Source of the DNA: Streptomyces sp. NBC_00091
Lineage (GTDB): Bacteria; Actinomycetota; Actinomycetes; Streptomycetales; Streptomycetaceae
Length of the DNA stretch: 64,000 nucleotides
NCBI RefSeq assembly: GCF_026343185.1
Contig: NZ_JAPEMA010000002.1
Span: 62,001 to 126,000 of the forward strand
Direction of reading: 5' to 3'
The notes under the pieces were generated by a model. The model was not told where the DNA came from. It made no database searches and worked only from the letters and a program-made list of their open reading frames with translations. Shown here one piece after another: positions 1 to 8,435 of this stretch (the first letter of the stretch is position 1; every line of letters starts with the position of its first letter). The position numbers were made by a program, and so were the translations under genes.

Positions 1-272
1 GCGCACGGCCGCAAACGCCCCAGGTCCGTGCCGCACCAGCCGGTGGGGAAGGAGACGGCCGCGACGTCGGCTGCGGGCCCGGAAACAGAAACGGACATGG
101 AGAACCCTTCAGAAGGCGGCCGGTTCAGCGCTATGCCCGCATCCTCACGCCCGCCACTGACAACGGTCGGCCGGACACCGGCAGGAGGTCGCATGCGAAG
201 ATCCACACCATGGATCACGAGGCCATATGGACATACGGGACAGCAGGGCAGCCCTCCACAGGGCCTGAGGAC
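1..272. other. Non-coding flank, nothing recognised
   Basis: No frame here has a recognisable protein or a good start with ribosome binding site. The 3' part leads into the broken TetR gene. The reading frames that are open look like products of high GC rather than coding sequence. Confidence 0.4.
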
Positions 273-792
273 ATGCTGCGGATGGTGCACGGCGCCACCC
301 AACCCTGCGGGAACGACAGCGATCCGAAACTCGGGGCGGGATCCAGAGGCACGCCGTACGACTGTTCACTCACCGTGGCTACGACACGGTGACGGTGGCC
401 GACGTCGCCGAGGCCGCCGGCGTCTCGGCCATGACCGTGTACCGGCATTTCCCGACCAAGGAAGATCTCGTCCTCGTAGAGCAGCCGGCCCCGCGGCGGA
501 CGAACGGTTCCTGCTGGACTGCCTCCGGCTCATGACCTCCACTCCCGCGCTGCGGGCCCGGCACCTGGACAGCCAGTACGCGCTGCAACAGGCCATCGTC
601 GGCGCCCTCGCAGTCGACACCACCGATCCCGGCGCCCAGTTCGGCGCGCAGGCCGCGACCGGCGCCTGCCTGGCCGCGATGCACACCGCGCTGACGCGCT
701 GGGCCGAGGACAACGGGGAGACGAAACTCCCGGAACTCATCGCGCGAGCACTCGCCGCCGCCTTCGGCGATGCTGCCGCCACCACCAGCTGA
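273..792 (+). pseudogene. TetR-family regulator, frameshifted and internally deleted
   Basis: A TetR helix-turn-helix is readable in the frame that contains position 350 (RHAVRLFTHRGYDTVTV, then VADVAEAAGVSAMTVYRHF). The only upstream ATG codons (273, 282) lie in another frame. The ligand-binding C-terminus (RFLLDCLRLM ... ALAAAFGDAAATTS, to 792) is in a third frame. TetR proteins run to about 190-210 residues. Here the DNA-binding domain joins the C-terminal helices at about 480-510 with roughly 35-40 middle residues missing, so there are two frame changes and one deletion. The gene cannot make a normal regulator unless the sequence is wrong. Its original target is unknown. What is seen: HTH and C-terminal homology. 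What is inferred: the deletion size, from the usual family length. Confidence 0.75.
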
Positions 793-1202
793 CGCAGCAG
801 GAGGGCCGATCGGCGCTCCCTCCTTCGAGATCCTCGGCGTTGCCCCCAGCATGTTGTCCGTGCGGTGGCGACCCGGGCTGGAGGCACCGCGGTCGCTTCA
901 GGGAAACGGGACGGGGACGGCCGCCAGGACGAAGGAGTGGCCCGTGCCCACCGGTCTCGCCAACCAGTATCGGCAACGGTTCGCCCCGCACCGGAGCGAA
1001 CGGCTCGTCGAATCGTTGTGGCAGTTCCTCACCACAAGCTGACGACGCCGCCTGGATCCGCCCCTCGACGAGCCCCCCCCCTGCTTCGCCGGGCCTGCGA
1101 GAAGCCGTGCGACTGCGACCGTATCGGCCAGGACCGGCTGGACACAGTCGGGAAGGAGGGCGTGCAGTCCACACCCGCCGGTTGGCATCGAGGACGCGCG
1201 GA
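793..1202. other. Intergenic, about 410 bp
   Basis: No gene is supported. One short plus-strand stretch ending at 1042 (VPTGLANQYRQRF ... WQFLTTS) has tolerable codon use but no ribosome binding site and no family I recognise. It may be a 3' gene scrap. Confidence 0.35.
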
Positions 1203-1892
1203 TCAGCCTGCAGACCCGCGACGAGCCCTCTTCGCGCGGGCGGCCCGGCGCCTCTGGCGCTCTTGCTCCGCCCAGGCGTCCGAGTCGATGCGCTTGCGGT
1301 AGACCTGCTCCGGTTCCGCCGCGCCCAGGTGCACCGTCCACACCCACAGGATGGCCGACACCACGAAGAAGACGCATGCCACCACCAGGTACGAACCGAT
1401 TTCCTCGGACTCGGCGACGCCCTCCTCGTGCATGAAGCCAGGTACGCCCGAGACGAGTGCGTTCACCCACCACGCGAGCGCCACGTTGAACAGGGCCAGG
1501 GAGATCCAGTACACGACCCGCATGCTCTTCGCGCGGCCGCTCACTTCCCCCAGCAGGAGCAGGCGCCGTAGCGATACCGGCCCCGTCCGGCGGCGGGCCC
1601 CCGTATCCGTTTTGGCGCGGTGCACCGACGCGTAGCAGTCGTCCAGCCAGAGGCCCGGATCCGGGTCCGGAGCCGGGCCCGGGCCGTTGGTCCCCGCCTG
1701 CTCCCTGGCCTGGATCCAGCCGGTGATGAACTGGATCTCCAGATGCGCCTTCTCCAGATGCTGACGGTAGTGGTGATCGGCGCTTCGCGCCTCGCGCCGG
1801 TCCCGGATGAGGAGGCTGGCCCCACCCACCAGGCCGCTGATCACGGGCACGAAGAACGGGGCGAACAGCACCAGGGAGTCCATGAAAGCCAC
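1203..1892 (-). CDS. Membrane protein of unknown function, three TM helices
   Basis: The protein has 229 residues. The GTG start at 1892 is chosen because GAGGAGG lies 8 bases upstream. Hydrophobic segments are at about residues 6-28, 125-147 and 165-187. A charged central region of about 90 residues lies between helices 1 and 2, and the last 25 residues are Arg-rich. No enzymatic motif is visible and I do not recognise the family. The architecture fits a small integral membrane protein with a cytosolic basic tail. The gene stands alone, with the frameshifted secreted protein upstream on the same strand. Confidence 0.65.
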   Translation of the reverse strand: MAFMDSLVLFAPFFVPVISGLVGGASLLIRDRREARSADHHYRQHLEKAHLEIQFITGWIQAREQAGTNGPGPAPDPDPGLWLDDCYASVHRAKTDTGARRRTGPVSLRRLLLLGEVSGRAKSMRVVYWISLALFNVALAWWVNALVSGVPGFMHEEGVAESEEIGSYLVVACVFFVVSAILWVWTVHLGAAEPEQVYRKRIDSDAWAEQERQRRRAARAKRARRGSAG

Positions 1893-2045
1893 CGCGCGCG
1901 CCTCCTCACCCCCCAGCGTCCCATCACTGCCGCCCGCAGCCCCGTCCCACGGGGCCGATCGGGTGTCAGCCGCAGTGGCCGGGGCCGTGAGGGTCGCGGC
2001 GGCGGTCAGGGCGAGCGCCCAGGCCGCCGATGCGGCGCGCAGCGT

Positions 2046-2484
2046 TCACCGGGCACCCGCCGCCAGAGTGCCGCAGTGGCCCCACCCCGAGGTGGCGGAC
2101 GTGGACGCGACCTGGCCGTTGAACAGGACGCACGTGCCGCGGGCGTCGAGACGGACCGGTCCGGCGTAGTACTTGTAATCGGCCCGGCTGTCCCAGACAC
2201 CTTCGTTGTCAGTGGCCCGGAACAGCCCCACGGCGATGAGCGGGGGTGCCGCTGCCGCTCTTGGGCACGGTGTACGCGCAGTTCTGGCCCGTGGCGGGGT
2301 TGTAGTAGAGGTAGGTGTATCCGGTCGCGAAGTCCAGGGTGTCGACCTTGGTCCCGTCGCAGACCGGTGCGGCGGCCTGTGCGGGGCCGGCCGCACCGAT
2401 CACCGCCCCCGTCAGGGCGAGGACGGCGGCAGCCGCTGCCGCCGCGACCCGCCGGTTCCCTTTGCCCGTTCCGTGCTGCGCCAC
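2046..2484 (-). pseudogene. Small secreted protein, single frameshift
   Basis: From GTG 2484 the reading is VAQHGTGKGNRRV followed by a hydrophobic Ala/Val/Leu core and an AQA-AAP signal-peptidase site, then a mature part APVCDGTKVDTLDF ... YTVPKSGSGTP. At about 2250, in a run of C bases (CACCCCCGCTC on the minus strand), the frame changes. The sensible continuation is PLIAVGLFRATDNEGVWDS ... GHCGTLAAGAR, ending at 2046. Joined, this gives an exported protein of about 145 residues with three Cys in the mature part (CDG, GTCVL, GHCGTL). No enzyme family is recognised. One base added or lost in a C-run could be true mutation or an assembly error. Confidence 0.6.
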
Positions 2485-2591
2485 GCGTATCGGGAAGACA
2501 CGTTCCCACTCACGGCTCCCGTGTGCCCTCACGGGCGCGGCCGACCGAGTCGGGAAGGCCGTGCGGCTGCTTCCGGCACGGTACCGCCCGG

Positions 2592-3281
2592 TTATGCCTG
2601 GTCCGCGGCCACCGGCTCCGGGGCGAGGGCCAGGAAGTCGTCGTAGGTGCGGACCCGGACCCCGGGCCGGTCCTCGGTCAGTGCGGCGATCATCGCCGCG
2701 GCCAGTCGGCCCGCGGGCACCGGCCGGTAAGGGCGGGCGGGCCCGGCCAGCAGCGGGGCCAGGACGGTCGCGGCGGAGCTGCCCAGCCCTTCGCCCCGGC
2801 GGTGCGAGGGGCGGCGGCCGAGGATGAAGGAGGGCCGGAAGAACTCGGTCTGCGGGTAGCCCAGGGCCGTCACCTCCGCCTCCATGTCCCCCTTGACCCG
2901 CAGGTAGAAGGCGCGGGAGCCCGATCCGGCGCCGACCGAGGAGACCACGGCGATCCGTGTGGCGCCCGAGGTCCGGGCCAGCTCGGCCACCCGCACGGTG
3001 TGGTGCTGGTCGACGTCGCGGAAGGCCTCCTGGGAGCCGGCCTGCCGGATGGTGGTGCCCAGTGCGCCGTACACGTCCGTCTCGCCCGGCCCGGCCGGCA
3101 GGTCGTCGGCCCCCAGCTTGGCGAAGTCCACCACCCGGGCGTCCAGCCGCGGGTGTTCGAGGCCGAGGGGGCGGCGGGCCAGTACGGTGACGCGGTCGTA
3201 GCGCGGGTCGCGCAGCAGCCGCGCCAGCAGTTGTCCGCCGACCAGTCCGGTGGCTCCGACCAGGAGCGCGCTGCGGGTCAC
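2592..3281 (-). CDS. NAD(P)-binding Rossmann oxidoreductase (atypical SDR, NmrA/TIP30-like)
   Basis: The protein has 229 residues. The start is GTG 3281 because GGAAAGGA precedes it by about 7 bases; the longer upstream reading is low-complexity. The N-terminus holds a dinucleotide-binding loop GATGLVG (residues 9-15). Further along are the strand VVSSVGAGS and a YLRVK segment matching the YxxxK of extended or atypical SDRs. The length fits the NAD(P)-dependent epimerase/NmrA-like group found as single genes in actinobacteria. The substrate cannot be inferred. It is transcribed towards the secreted-protein pseudogene. Confidence 0.8.
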   Translation of the reverse strand: MTRSALLVGATGLVGGQLLARLLRDPRYDRVTVLARRPLGLEHPRLDARVVDFAKLGADDLPAGPGETDVYGALGTTIRQAGSQEAFRDVDQHHTVRVAELARTSGATRIAVVSSVGAGSGSRAFYLRVKGDMEAEVTALGYPQTEFFRPSFILGRRPSHRRGEGLGSSAATVLAPLLAGPARPYRPVPAGRLAAAMIAALTEDRPGVRVRTYDDFLALAPEPVAADQA

Positions 3282-3519
3282 GAGGGGTCCTTTCCGCCGT
3301 CGGCGGCCGGCCCGCCGGGGTCTCCGCAGGATGCCACATTCACAGGGGTACCAACCGCAGGCCCGTTGCGGACGTATCCCCGGCACCCACGACACGCTCT
3401 CCATCCACGACGGCGCCAACGTCCGGACGCAGGAGGGCCTTCCGGGTCCGGTGCCCGGCCCGTTCGGTGCGCGACGACCCCGACCAGACGCCTCTGGTCG
3501 GGGCCTCGGGGGGGCGCGC

Positions 3520-4419
3520 TCACGTCACCAGGCGCAGCGACGTTTCCGCGATGCCCAGGCGTACGCTCTGGCCCCAGGTCAGTTCCAGGGCGTCGGCCTC
3601 CATCCCGTCGCCGAAGACCACGATCCGGTCCGATTCCACGGTCAGCCGCAGCCCCTGGCCCTGCCCCAGCGCACCGGCCACGTTCGTCGTTCCGGTGCCG
3701 GGTGAGGGCCAGGCCTCGCGTACGAACCACAGGAGCCGCCTGTCGCACGGTGCGGGCAGCTCAGCGGTGCTGCCGCGCTCCAGCCACAGGGAACGCAGCC
3801 AGCCGGTCGCGCCCGTGCCGGTGCCCACCAGCACCCCGGAGGATGCCTGGGCCTCGCCCGGGTCCTCCTCGCCGTCGGGGCCCAGGCGGTAGCGGGCCGT
3901 CTGGTGGCCGGGCGGGCCCAGGTAGATCTCGTTCAGCGCGAGAAGGCGCTGGGTGTCGTCGGCGACGGCCTCGACCATGGTCAGCTCCTCCGTCCGGCCC
4001 CCGCCGGCGCTCGCGGCGCACAGCAGGGCGGCAGTGTCGGCGCTGCGGTGACGGACCAGGATCCCCGGGTTGCGCCCCGGGTCGGTGTCTATGCCCACCA
4101 CCGGCTGTCCGCAGAGGTACTTCGCGGTGTTGGCGACCAGGCCGTCCTGCCCGACCACGACCACCACGTCCTGCGGGGCGAACAGGAAGCGGTCCAGGTC
4201 CGCCCGCTCCACCCGGGTGCTGCGCCAGGTCAGCGGCACGGCTGCCGCGACCTCCCGCAGCGCCTGCCGCACGCGGTCGTGGCGGCGTACGACCTCGTCG
4301 ATCGAGCGGCCCCGGCTGGAGAGGAAGAACGCGGCCTGCCCGTGCGTCCCGTGCCGGGCGAGCAGTTCCTCGTACTCGGTCCTGCGGTGCACGAGTACCG
4401 CCCGTGGGGCCAGGCTCAC
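3520..4419 (-). CDS. NAD-kinase-like protein, second gene of an SPFH operon
   Basis: The protein has 299 residues and starts at GTG 4419, overlapping the SPFH stop by four bases (GTGA), so the pair is translationally coupled. It looks like the ATP-NAD kinase/diacylglycerol-kinase fold: a nucleotide-binding loop GQDGLVANT at about residues 90-98 aligns with the GGDGT motif, and GVLVGTGTGATGW at about 195-207 aligns with the Gly-rich TGSTAY loop. Both loops differ from canonical NAD kinase (GGDGT reads GQDGL), so catalytic activity or substrate may differ. If active it would phosphorylate NAD or a related nucleotide. The partner and the shared operator suggest joint control. Confidence 0.75.
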   Translation of the reverse strand: MSLAPRAVLVHRRTEYEELLARHGTHGQAAFFLSSRGRSIDEVVRRHDRVRQALREVAAAVPLTWRSTRVERADLDRFLFAPQDVVVVVGQDGLVANTAKYLCGQPVVGIDTDPGRNPGILVRHRSADTAALLCAASAGGGRTEELTMVEAVADDTQRLLALNEIYLGPPGHQTARYRLGPDGEEDPGEAQASSGVLVGTGTGATGWLRSLWLERGSTAELPAPCDRRLLWFVREAWPSPGTGTTNVAGALGQGQGLRLTVESDRIVVFGDGMEADALELTWGQSVRLGIAETSLRLVT

Positions 4420-5429
4420 TCGCCCGCTCCGCCGTCCGGACGTCCGAGCCGGGCGAGGAGCCCGGTGAGGACGTCTGGGGAGAGCGTGATGCTCTCGATC
4501 CGCGGCAGGTTCTCCGCCAGCCGGGTCGCCGCCAAGGCGTGCAGCGTGCCCGGGTCGGCCTCGCCGTGCACCCGCAGCCAGGCGGCCTGGGCCTCGGCGC
4601 GCGCCGCGCCCGTCTCACGGGCCGCCTCGGCGTCGGCGCGGGCCAGGCGGACCTTGCGGGCCGCCTCGGCCTCGGTCCGTACACCGTCCGCCGCCGCCTT
4701 TTCCTCTGCCTCGCGACGGGCGTTGATGCCGCGCTGGTCGACCAGCTGTTCCTCGCGCCGGGCCAGTTCGATCTGACTGGCCAGCTCGTTCTCGGCGATG
4801 GCACGCTCGCGCTCGACGGCGACGGCCCGCCGTTCGTAGGTGGCCCGGTCCGCCTCCTGCTGGATCTGCTCGCGGGCCGGTGTGCGCAGTGCGCGCTCCA
4901 CCTCGGCCTCGGGGCGGATCGCCACGACCCGCACGGCCACCACGTCGATGCCGGTGGCCGGGAGCCTGGGCTCGGCGGCGAGACCGTCGGCGACGCGCTG
5001 CCGCACGGACGCGACCCCGTCCACCAGGGCGGCGGCCAGCGGTGTCCGGGCCAGTACGTCCAGTGCGTGCTGCTGCGCGGTCTCGGTGAGGAGAGTGGCG
5101 ATCTGCTCCAAGGGCGCGCCGCGCCAGCTCCCGGTGTCCGGGTCGACGGAGAAGTCGAGCCGGTCCGCGGCTCCGGCCGGGTCGCTGATCCGGTAGGTGA
5201 CGGTGGCCTGCACCGTGACGTCCTGGAAGTCGGCCGTGCGGGCATGGAAGGCCATGGCCAACTCTCGGTCGTCGACCGGCACTTCGGAAAGCGCCGCCGA
5301 CAGTGACCGGTACCAGAAACTGAGCCCCCGGCCGTCGTGGACCAGCCGGCCGCGCTTGTGGTGGCGGATGTGAGCGGTGGGCGCGGAGCGCAGATGACGC
5401 CAGCCAAGGCGCCGGGTGATGTCGGCCAT
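4416..5429 (-). CDS. SPFH/Band-7 domain protein
   Basis: The protein has 337 residues; ATG 5429 is preceded by AAGGGGG. The N-terminal half is a Band-7 core (SEVPVDDRELAMAF, then VQATVTYRISDP, then IDVVAVRVVAIRPEAEVERAL). It is followed by a long Ala/Glu/Arg coiled coil from about residue 190 to 285 and a short C-terminal domain. No N-terminal membrane helix is evident, so any membrane association would be peripheral. SPFH proteins form ring- or cage-like scaffolds. It is first in a two-gene operon with the NAD-kinase-like gene, behind a promoter covered by two matching palindromes. Confidence 0.85.
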   Translation of the reverse strand: MADITRRLGWRHLRSAPTAHIRHHKRGRLVHDGRGLSFWYRSLSAALSEVPVDDRELAMAFHARTADFQDVTVQATVTYRISDPAGAADRLDFSVDPDTGSWRGAPLEQIATLLTETAQQHALDVLARTPLAAALVDGVASVRQRVADGLAAEPRLPATGIDVVAVRVVAIRPEAEVERALRTPAREQIQQEADRATYERRAVAVERERAIAENELASQIELARREEQLVDQRGINARREAEEKAAADGVRTEAEAARKVRLARADAEAARETGAARAEAQAAWLRVHGEADPGTLHALAATRLAENLPRIESITLSPDVLTGLLARLGRPDGGAGE

Positions 5430-5446
5430 GGCGAACCCCCTTCATT

Positions 5447-5495
5447 TCGTCAACAAGACGATAAGAGGGGAATGGTCATATCGTCAAGAGGACGA
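5447..5495 (-). promoter_or_regulatory. Promoter with two TCGTC-N5-GACGA operators for the SPFH operon
   Basis: Two inverted repeats of the same form, TCGTC-N5-GACGA, lie at 5447-5461 and 5481-5495, 34 bp centre to centre. Read on the minus strand, the upstream site contains a -35 candidate TTGACG (5487-5482), the spacer is 18 bp and the downstream site contains a -10 candidate TATCGT (5463-5458). Both promoter boxes are therefore inside operator half-sites, about 20-60 bp before the start codon. This is the layout of repression by a dimeric regulator. No regulator gene is adjacent. Confidence 0.7.
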
Positions 5496-5641
5496 AAAGG
5501 GGCTCGCCATCCGCGCGTTCGACCTTGTTCGGGCAACGGGGACCGTTGCGTCGGCGCCTGTCTGGGGGCGGGCAGGTCGGCGACGTGGTCGATCTCGGCG
5601 GCCGCATCTGGGCCGGGTATGTGCGAGGTCGGGAACAGCCG

Positions 5642-6928
5642 TCAGCGATCGAGGGGCTTGTGGGCGCTCTCCGGCAGCCGCAGGTACACCGCTGAAGAGC
5701 ACAGGCACAGCACGGCGACGTACCAGGAGAACAGGCCCGGCATGCCCAGGTCTTGCAGCAACGTACCGATGTACGGGGCCGTGCCGCCGAAGAGCGCGAC
5801 CGTCAGCGAGTACGGGAAGCCGATGCCCGCCGCCCGCACCCGAGCCGGGAAGATCTCCGCGTTCACGGCCGCCGAGATCGAGGTGAAGCCGGTGAGCAGC
5901 ACCATGCCGGCGCATTGGACGAGCAGCAGGGAGAGGAATGAGCCGTCCAGGGCGCGCAACAGCGGTACGACGAGCACGGCGAAGCCGAGCCCGAAGAACA
6001 GCAGAGACGGCTTGCGTCCGAAGCGGTCGGACAGCAGGCCGCCGATCGGCTGCAGCAGGGCGAAGAACGCCAGGGACAGCGTCCCGGCGAGCAGCGCGTC
6101 ACGCTTGGCCATGCCGGTCTCGAGCTCGGCGTACGTCGGCAGGTACGAGGTCCATGTGTAGTACGCGAGGGTGCCTCCGGCCGTGATGCCGCCGATCAGC
6201 AGCGAGGCGCCGGGGTGGTGCCGGAGCGCGTCGAACAGCCCGGGGCGGGGGGCTGCGGCGGGGTGAGCGGCGAGGGTCTCCTCGGCGCCTCGCCGGATCC
6301 AGAACCCCGCGAGGCTGAGGACGGCGCCGAGCAGGAAGGGCACGCGCCATCCCCAGCCGTTCATGGCGTCCTCGGGGAGCGCGGCCACGAGCAGTGCGGC
6401 GAGGCCGGAGGCGGCGAGTTGGCCGATGGAGGTGGAGACGTACTGGAACGACGAGAAGAGGCCTCTGCGGCCGGGCCCGGCGGACTCCACGAGGAAGGTG
6501 GTCGACGCGGCGAACTCCCCGCCGACGGAAAGACCCTGGAACAACCGCGCGGTCACGAGGACGACCGGGGAGAGCACGCCGACGGCCGCGTACGTCGGAG
6601 TGAGGCCGACCAGCAGGCTGCTGCCTCCCATGAGCAGGATGGTGACGGTGAGCGCGGTGCGCCGGCCCCGCCGGTCGGCGATCGCGCCCATCAGGAGCCC
6701 GCCGACCGGGCGCATGAAGAAGCCGACGGCGAAGACGGCGAAGGTGGAGAGCAGCGGGACCAGGGAGTTGCTCGCGCCGGGCGGGAAGACCTGCCGTGCG
6801 ATGTGGGTGGCCAGGAAGGTGTACGCGTACCAGTCGTACCACTCCACGGCGTTGCCGACGGACGCGGCCAGCAGTTGACGTAACGGGTGGCGCGGCGGGG
6901 CGGGGGTGTGCGTAGCGGTCTCTGTCAT
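5642..6928 (-). CDS. MFS transporter, metabolite:H+ symporter (MHS/ProP-ShiA-like) type
   Basis: The protein has 428 residues; the MTETATH start at 6928 matches the usual N-terminus better than the ATG 45 bases upstream. The sequence has 12 predicted helices. It carries the MHS signature at the N-terminus (GNAVEWYDWYAYTFLA), motif A-like DRRGRRTAL after helix 2, RLFQGLSVGGEFAAS in helix 4, and a second half with SDRFGRKPSL. The MHS group moves organic acids, betaines or shikimate-type metabolites with protons. The substrate is not predictable here. It lies between the SPFH operon and the ADP-ribosylglycohydrolase gene on the same strand, but the gaps (212 and about 100 bp) leave operon structure open. 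Confidence 0.85.
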   Translation of the reverse strand: MTETATHTPAPPRHPLRQLLAASVGNAVEWYDWYAYTFLATHIARQVFPPGASNSLVPLLSTFAVFAVGFFMRPVGGLLMGAIADRRGRRTALTVTILLMGGSSLLVGLTPTYAAVGVLSPVVLVTARLFQGLSVGGEFAASTTFLVESAGPGRRGLFSSFQYVSTSIGQLAASGLAALLVAALPEDAMNGWGWRVPFLLGAVLSLAGFWIRRGAEETLAAHPAAAPRPGLFDALRHHPGASLLIGGITAGGTLAYYTWTSYLPTYAELETGMAKRDALLAGTLSLAFFALLQPIGGLLSDRFGRKPSLLFFGLGFAVLVVPLLRALDGSFLSLLLVQCAGMVLLTGFTSISAAVNAEIFPARVRAAGIGFPYSLTVALFGGTAPYIGTLLQDLGMPGLFSWYVAVLCLCSSAVYLRLPESAHKPLDR

Positions 6929-7027
6929 GATCACGCTCTGCCCGGCGGGAGCCGCCCCTACGCCACGGGCCACCTCCGCTGCGCCTCCTCCCCGGACATC
7001 CGCTGCCAGCGGACCGGGCGCACGTTC

Positions 7028-7939
7028 CTATCCGTACGCGGCCGCGGGCAGCGGCTCACGGGCTGCGTGCCAGGCGGGCGGGAGGGCTGCGACGCCCGTG
7101 CGGGCGGCGATGACCCCGCCCGCGATGGCGCACGTGGTGTCGATGTCCCCGCGCCCGGCGACGGTGGACCACAGGCCCTCGTGCAGGTCGTCGAGGTGGG
7201 TCGCCGCGCACCAGAGGGCGTAGGGCACGGTGTCGGGCCCGGACATCCGGTAGCCGGAGCCGAGGACCTCCGCGGCGTGCCGGGCCGAGGTCCGCTCCGG
7301 CATCCGGGCCGCGATCCGCAACCCGGACCGGACGTCGCCGACGGGGAGCCGTTCGGCGACGGCGCGGAGGAAGTCCGGCCGCGCCGGGACGGCTCCGCCC
7401 CGGCTGCGGGTAGCCAGCGCCGCGGCCACGGCGACCGCCACTGCTCCGGCGACGGCTTCCGGGTGGTGGTGCGAGACCTCGCTCTGCTTGGCGGCCTGCT
7501 CGGCGACGGCCTCGAGGTCTTCGGCGAGCCAGGCGCCGAGCGGGGCCACACGCATGGCAGCGCCGTTGCCCCAGGAGCCCTGGCCGCCGAACTGTCCGGC
7601 GACCACCTCCCGCCAGGCTTCGCCCGAGCCGATCCGACGGAGCACGTCGTGCATCGAGGCTCCGTAGCCGCGGTGCATGTCGTCGGCGTAGGCCGTGGCG
7701 AGGCGCAGGGCGAGGCGGTCCTGGTCGACGGTTCCGCCGCCCTCGGCGAGTTCCCGGACGAGCACGAGTGCCTGGGCGGTGTCGTCGCTCCACTGCCACA
7801 GCGGCTCCGGGGGCAGGATCCGTGCCTCCAGGGCTGCCGGGCCCTCGCAGCGCAGGATGCCGAACCAGCGGTCGCCAAAGGCATCGCCGAAGGCGAGCCC
7901 GGCCAACGAGTCCCGCGCGGCGGGAGGCAGCTTGATCAC
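7028..7939 (-). CDS. ADP-ribosylglycohydrolase family protein
   Basis: The protein has 303 residues and starts at GTG 7939. Metal-binding motifs of the DraG/ARH family are present in order: FGDAFGDRW near residue 17, SDDTAQ (51-56), GNGAAMR (124-130) and GDIDTTCAIAGG (264-275), including the paired Asp residues. Such enzymes remove ADP-ribose from proteins or small molecules using two magnesium ions. With all acidic ligands intact it is probably active. Its nearness to an NAD-kinase-like/SPFH pair, and a NADAR protein 16 kb away, hints at NAD or ADP-ribose handling, but no direct operon link is visible. Confidence 0.88.
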   Translation of the reverse strand: MIKLPPAARDSLAGLAFGDAFGDRWFGILRCEGPAALEARILPPEPLWQWSDDTAQALVLVRELAEGGGTVDQDRLALRLATAYADDMHRGYGASMHDVLRRIGSGEAWREVVAGQFGGQGSWGNGAAMRVAPLGAWLAEDLEAVAEQAAKQSEVSHHHPEAVAGAVAVAVAAALATRSRGGAVPARPDFLRAVAERLPVGDVRSGLRIAARMPERTSARHAAEVLGSGYRMSGPDTVPYALWCAATHLDDLHEGLWSTVAGRGDIDTTCAIAGGVIAARTGVAALPPAWHAAREPLPAAAYG

Positions 7940-8135
7940 CGATCAATTGTCACAAGGCGCCGGCGCCCTCGGCACCGCTTTTTCGGCGCGGGCCGTGCCA
8001 CTGACGTGCCCCAAGCTCTGCGGTGCGGCTCGTGGTGGAGCACGACCTCGGCGGATGCCGCGTTCTGCACGGGGCTTGACGGGCGCGGTCCGATGCCGTG
8101 TCATCGAGAAGGAGACGACGACGGCGGGTGACACG

Positions 8136-8360
8136 ATGGCGACAGCCGGACACGACGGGCCCGGCGCCGAGCCCGCACGCGACCGTGCGGATCAACAGCC
8201 CGGCTCTCCCGAACCTGCGCGTGGGCAAGGCAGTTGGGCCGCAGACCACGTACCTCTGATCATCCTCGCTCTCATCGTCCTGGTGCTGGGGATCGCCGGC
8301 CTGGCGTCCAACGACAGCGTCACCTGCCCCGGCGGGGCGACCAGCTGCGGCACCCCCTGA
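8136..8360 (+). CDS. Small single-TM membrane protein
   Basis: The 74-residue reading from ATG 8136 has a charged, Pro/Ala-rich N-terminus of about 38 residues, one hydrophobic helix (about 40-60, VPLIILALIVLVLGIAGLA) and a short outer tail with two Cys (SVTCPGGATSCGTP). GAAGGAG lies about 20 bases upstream, farther than ideal. It is divergent from the ADP-ribosylglycohydrolase gene. Codon use is good and the helix is clear, but no family is recognised. Confidence 0.5.
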   Translation: MATAGHDGPGAEPARDRADQQPGSPEPARGQGSWAADHVPLIILALIVLVLGIAGLASNDSVTCPGGATSCGTP

Positions 8361-8435
8361 ACGACTGGGTTCGTCGACGCGGGCGAGGGTCAGCTCCAGG
8401 AGCCGGCCCGGGGCCGGGGTCCGGGAGGGCGGCGT

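Noticed and set aside
1620..5306. A 1228-codon plus-strand open frame
   Set aside because: It is antisense to the oxidoreductase, NAD-kinase-like and SPFH genes, with Arg/Gly/Pro-rich composition and no domain. It is a product of high GC.
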